From assembly GCA_019689775.1 (NCBI GenBank), contig JADGGV010000267.1:1-6039 (forward strand): a stretch of DNA of 6,039 nucleotides. Direction: 5' to 3'. The DNA comes from Gemmatimonadota bacterium. Lineage in GTDB: Bacteria > Gemmatimonadota > Gemmatimonadetes > Longimicrobiales > RSA9. Below the pieces are notes generated by a model. It was not told the DNA's origin. It worked only from the letters and a program-made list of their open reading frames with translations, and did not search any database. The position numbers were made by a program, and so were the translations under genes. Shown piece by piece: positions 5,456 to 6,039 of the stretch (within the stretch, counting starts at the first letter, position 1; each line of letters opens with the position of its first letter).

Positions 5456-5896
5456 ATGGATTCCTCGGCGATCCCGGTCTTCCTGGCCGGACCCTTCCCG
5501 GTTCTTCACGCGGCCCGCGTCGACCGCGCGGAGGGTGAGGTCGAGCTGGACGTGGCCCTCATCATCGGTGGGCTGCCGACCATGCTCGCCGCGACGGCGT
5601 TCCCGTTGGACGAAACGTGGGAGCGGGTGGAGGTCGCCCTGAAGAGCGGCGATGCCCGCCTCGGCGTGGCCGGGATGCCGTACGAGGAGGAATCGGTCGT
5701 GGGCACGAAGGAGGTTTTCCCGTCCGCGTACGTCGGGCTGGAGTGCGCGAACGGCGAGCGCCTCGTGCTGGCCCACATCCGCGGCGACAACCCCGGCCAG
5801 CAGCCGGAGGCGTACGCTCGCGACGTCATCACCGCGATCCTCCAGGGCCAGACGCCGGCGGAGCTCGGCGTTCCCGTCTACGACGACGACGCCTAG
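5456..5896 (+). CDS. Hypothetical acidic protein, 146 aa
   Basis: I do not recognise a family. The protein is acidic and looks like a small alpha/beta globular domain. Residues 8-36 alternate beta-type segments (PVFLAGPFPVLHAARV, then VELDVALII). A 19-residue apolar stretch (33-51, with GG and Pro41) is probably buried core rather than a membrane span. KSGDARLGVAGMPYEEESV (63-81) and AYVGLECANGERLVLAHIRG (90-109) look like further strands. A helix about 117-130 and the acidic tail YDDDA end it. No cysteine cluster, catalytic motif, signal peptide or nucleotide-binding loop is seen; there is one cysteine. A good GGAG supports ATG 5456, and the reading frame keeps a coding pattern with G/C-rich third positions. 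It follows the hydrolase on the same strand but after a 126-bp spacer with its own candidate promoter, so co-transcription is possible but not required. Confidence 0.75.
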   Translation: MDSSAIPVFLAGPFPVLHAARVDRAEGEVELDVALIIGGLPTMLAATAFPLDETWERVEVALKSGDARLGVAGMPYEEESVVGTKEVFPSAYVGLECANGERLVLAHIRGDNPGQQPEAYARDVITAILQGQTPAELGVPVYDDDA

Positions 5897-6015
5897 GCCG
5901 CCCGCAGCGTCTCGATCGCGCCACGGACCCGCTCGAGCAGCGCCCTCGCGGCGTGCTCGGCGGGTCCGTCGAGCATCCAGCCGGCGGCGTCCCGTGGCCA
6001 CCACACCCGCGCCAT
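5893..6015 (-). CDS. Small hypothetical protein, probably 40 aa (possibly the end of a longer gene)
   Basis: Reading leftward from ATG at 6015 to TAG at 5893-5895 gives MARVWWPRDAAG, then WMLDGPAEHA, then ARALLERVRGAIETLRAA. Of its 40 codons, 37 end in G/C; A/T is more common at first positions (8) and commonest at second (15), the ordering expected for real genes in G/C-rich DNA. The eight codons further upstream, to the window edge, have G/C at only three third positions. That argues the gene starts at or near 6015 and that the A/T-richer bases beyond are leader. The frame stays open to the edge, however, so this could be the tail of a longer protein. No Shine-Dalgarno match is seen. The second half looks like an amphipathic helix. 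No family is recognised. Its stop overlaps the stop of the convergent 146-aa gene in a shared CTAG. Confidence 0.5.
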   Translation of the reverse strand: MARVWWPRDAAGWMLDGPAEHAARALLERVRGAIETLRAA

Positions 6016-6039
6016 CGCGGCTGTGTCTTTTTCACAACT

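Noticed and set aside
4190..6004. Open frame of 604 codons on the minus strand opposite the hydrolase and the 146-aa gene
   Set aside because: It is antisense to two well-supported genes. Its product is dominated by R, A, D, H and G in low-information runs with no motif, typical of stop-poor antisense frames in very G/C-rich DNA.
5829..6035. 68-codon minus-strand frame at the right end
   Set aside because: The product is mostly R, G, P and S with a run of arginines. The neighbouring frame (5893-6015) has the proper codon-position pattern instead.
1..6039. A new defence, mobile or biosynthetic system
   Set aside because: There are no transposase, nuclease, reverse transcriptase, repeat-spacer array or multi-gene operon. 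The genes are singly transcribed housekeeping or enzyme-like genes plus small unknowns, so such a claim would not be supported.

Overview
This is a very GC-rich stretch (by eye well above 70% G+C) of an ordinary bacterial chromosome. It carries four well-supported protein genes and two small ones, with no tRNA, rRNA, CRISPR array, insertion sequence or phage gene visible. Four things suggest a high-GC soil- or sediment-type bacterium, Gemmatimonadota-like or a similarly GC-rich phylum: a single-chain alpha-beta-fused 2-oxoacid dehydrogenase E1, a Tat-exported class V aminotransferase-like protein, a small W-Y-R-R-P-P-F-L-P-L-P-P protein, and scarce Shine-Dalgarno sequences. The placement is inference only, because no phylogenetic marker is present.

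Layout, left to right. Positions 1-93 are an almost pure G/C tract with a G-quadruplex motif and two perfect inverted repeats. A 90-aa hypothetical protein lies on the minus strand (94-366, TTG start). It is divided from the next gene by a divergent promoter region (367-599) that holds a perfect TATAAT for the rightward gene and a TTTACA/17 bp/TAACTT candidate for the leftward one. The fused thiamine-diphosphate E1 dehydrogenase (600-2735, plus) comes next. It converges, over 72 bp containing a hairpin, on a minus-strand Tat-signal-bearing PLP enzyme of the isopenicillin-N-epimerase-like class V family (2808-4136). A 95-bp divergent spacer (4137-4231) with a central 12-bp palindrome and a strong hairpin separates that gene from an alpha/beta hydrolase (4232-5329, plus). 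After a 126-bp spacer with a candidate promoter comes a 146-aa protein of unknown function (5456-5896, plus). Its stop codon interlocks through a shared CTAG with the stop of a probable 40-aa minus-strand gene (5893-6015), which runs close to the window end.

How the genes work together: nothing here forms an obvious multi-gene pathway or operon. Every gene is divergent, convergent, or separated from its same-strand neighbour by its own leader, so each is probably transcribed singly. The E1 would need E2 and E3 partners encoded elsewhere. The aminotransferase-like protein and the hydrolase share a divergent control region, which is the only plausible co-regulated pair. I found no convincing sign of a new defence, mobile or biosynthetic system. 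The best leads are the exported PLP enzyme, the small-protein genes, and the structured leaders and divergent control regions.
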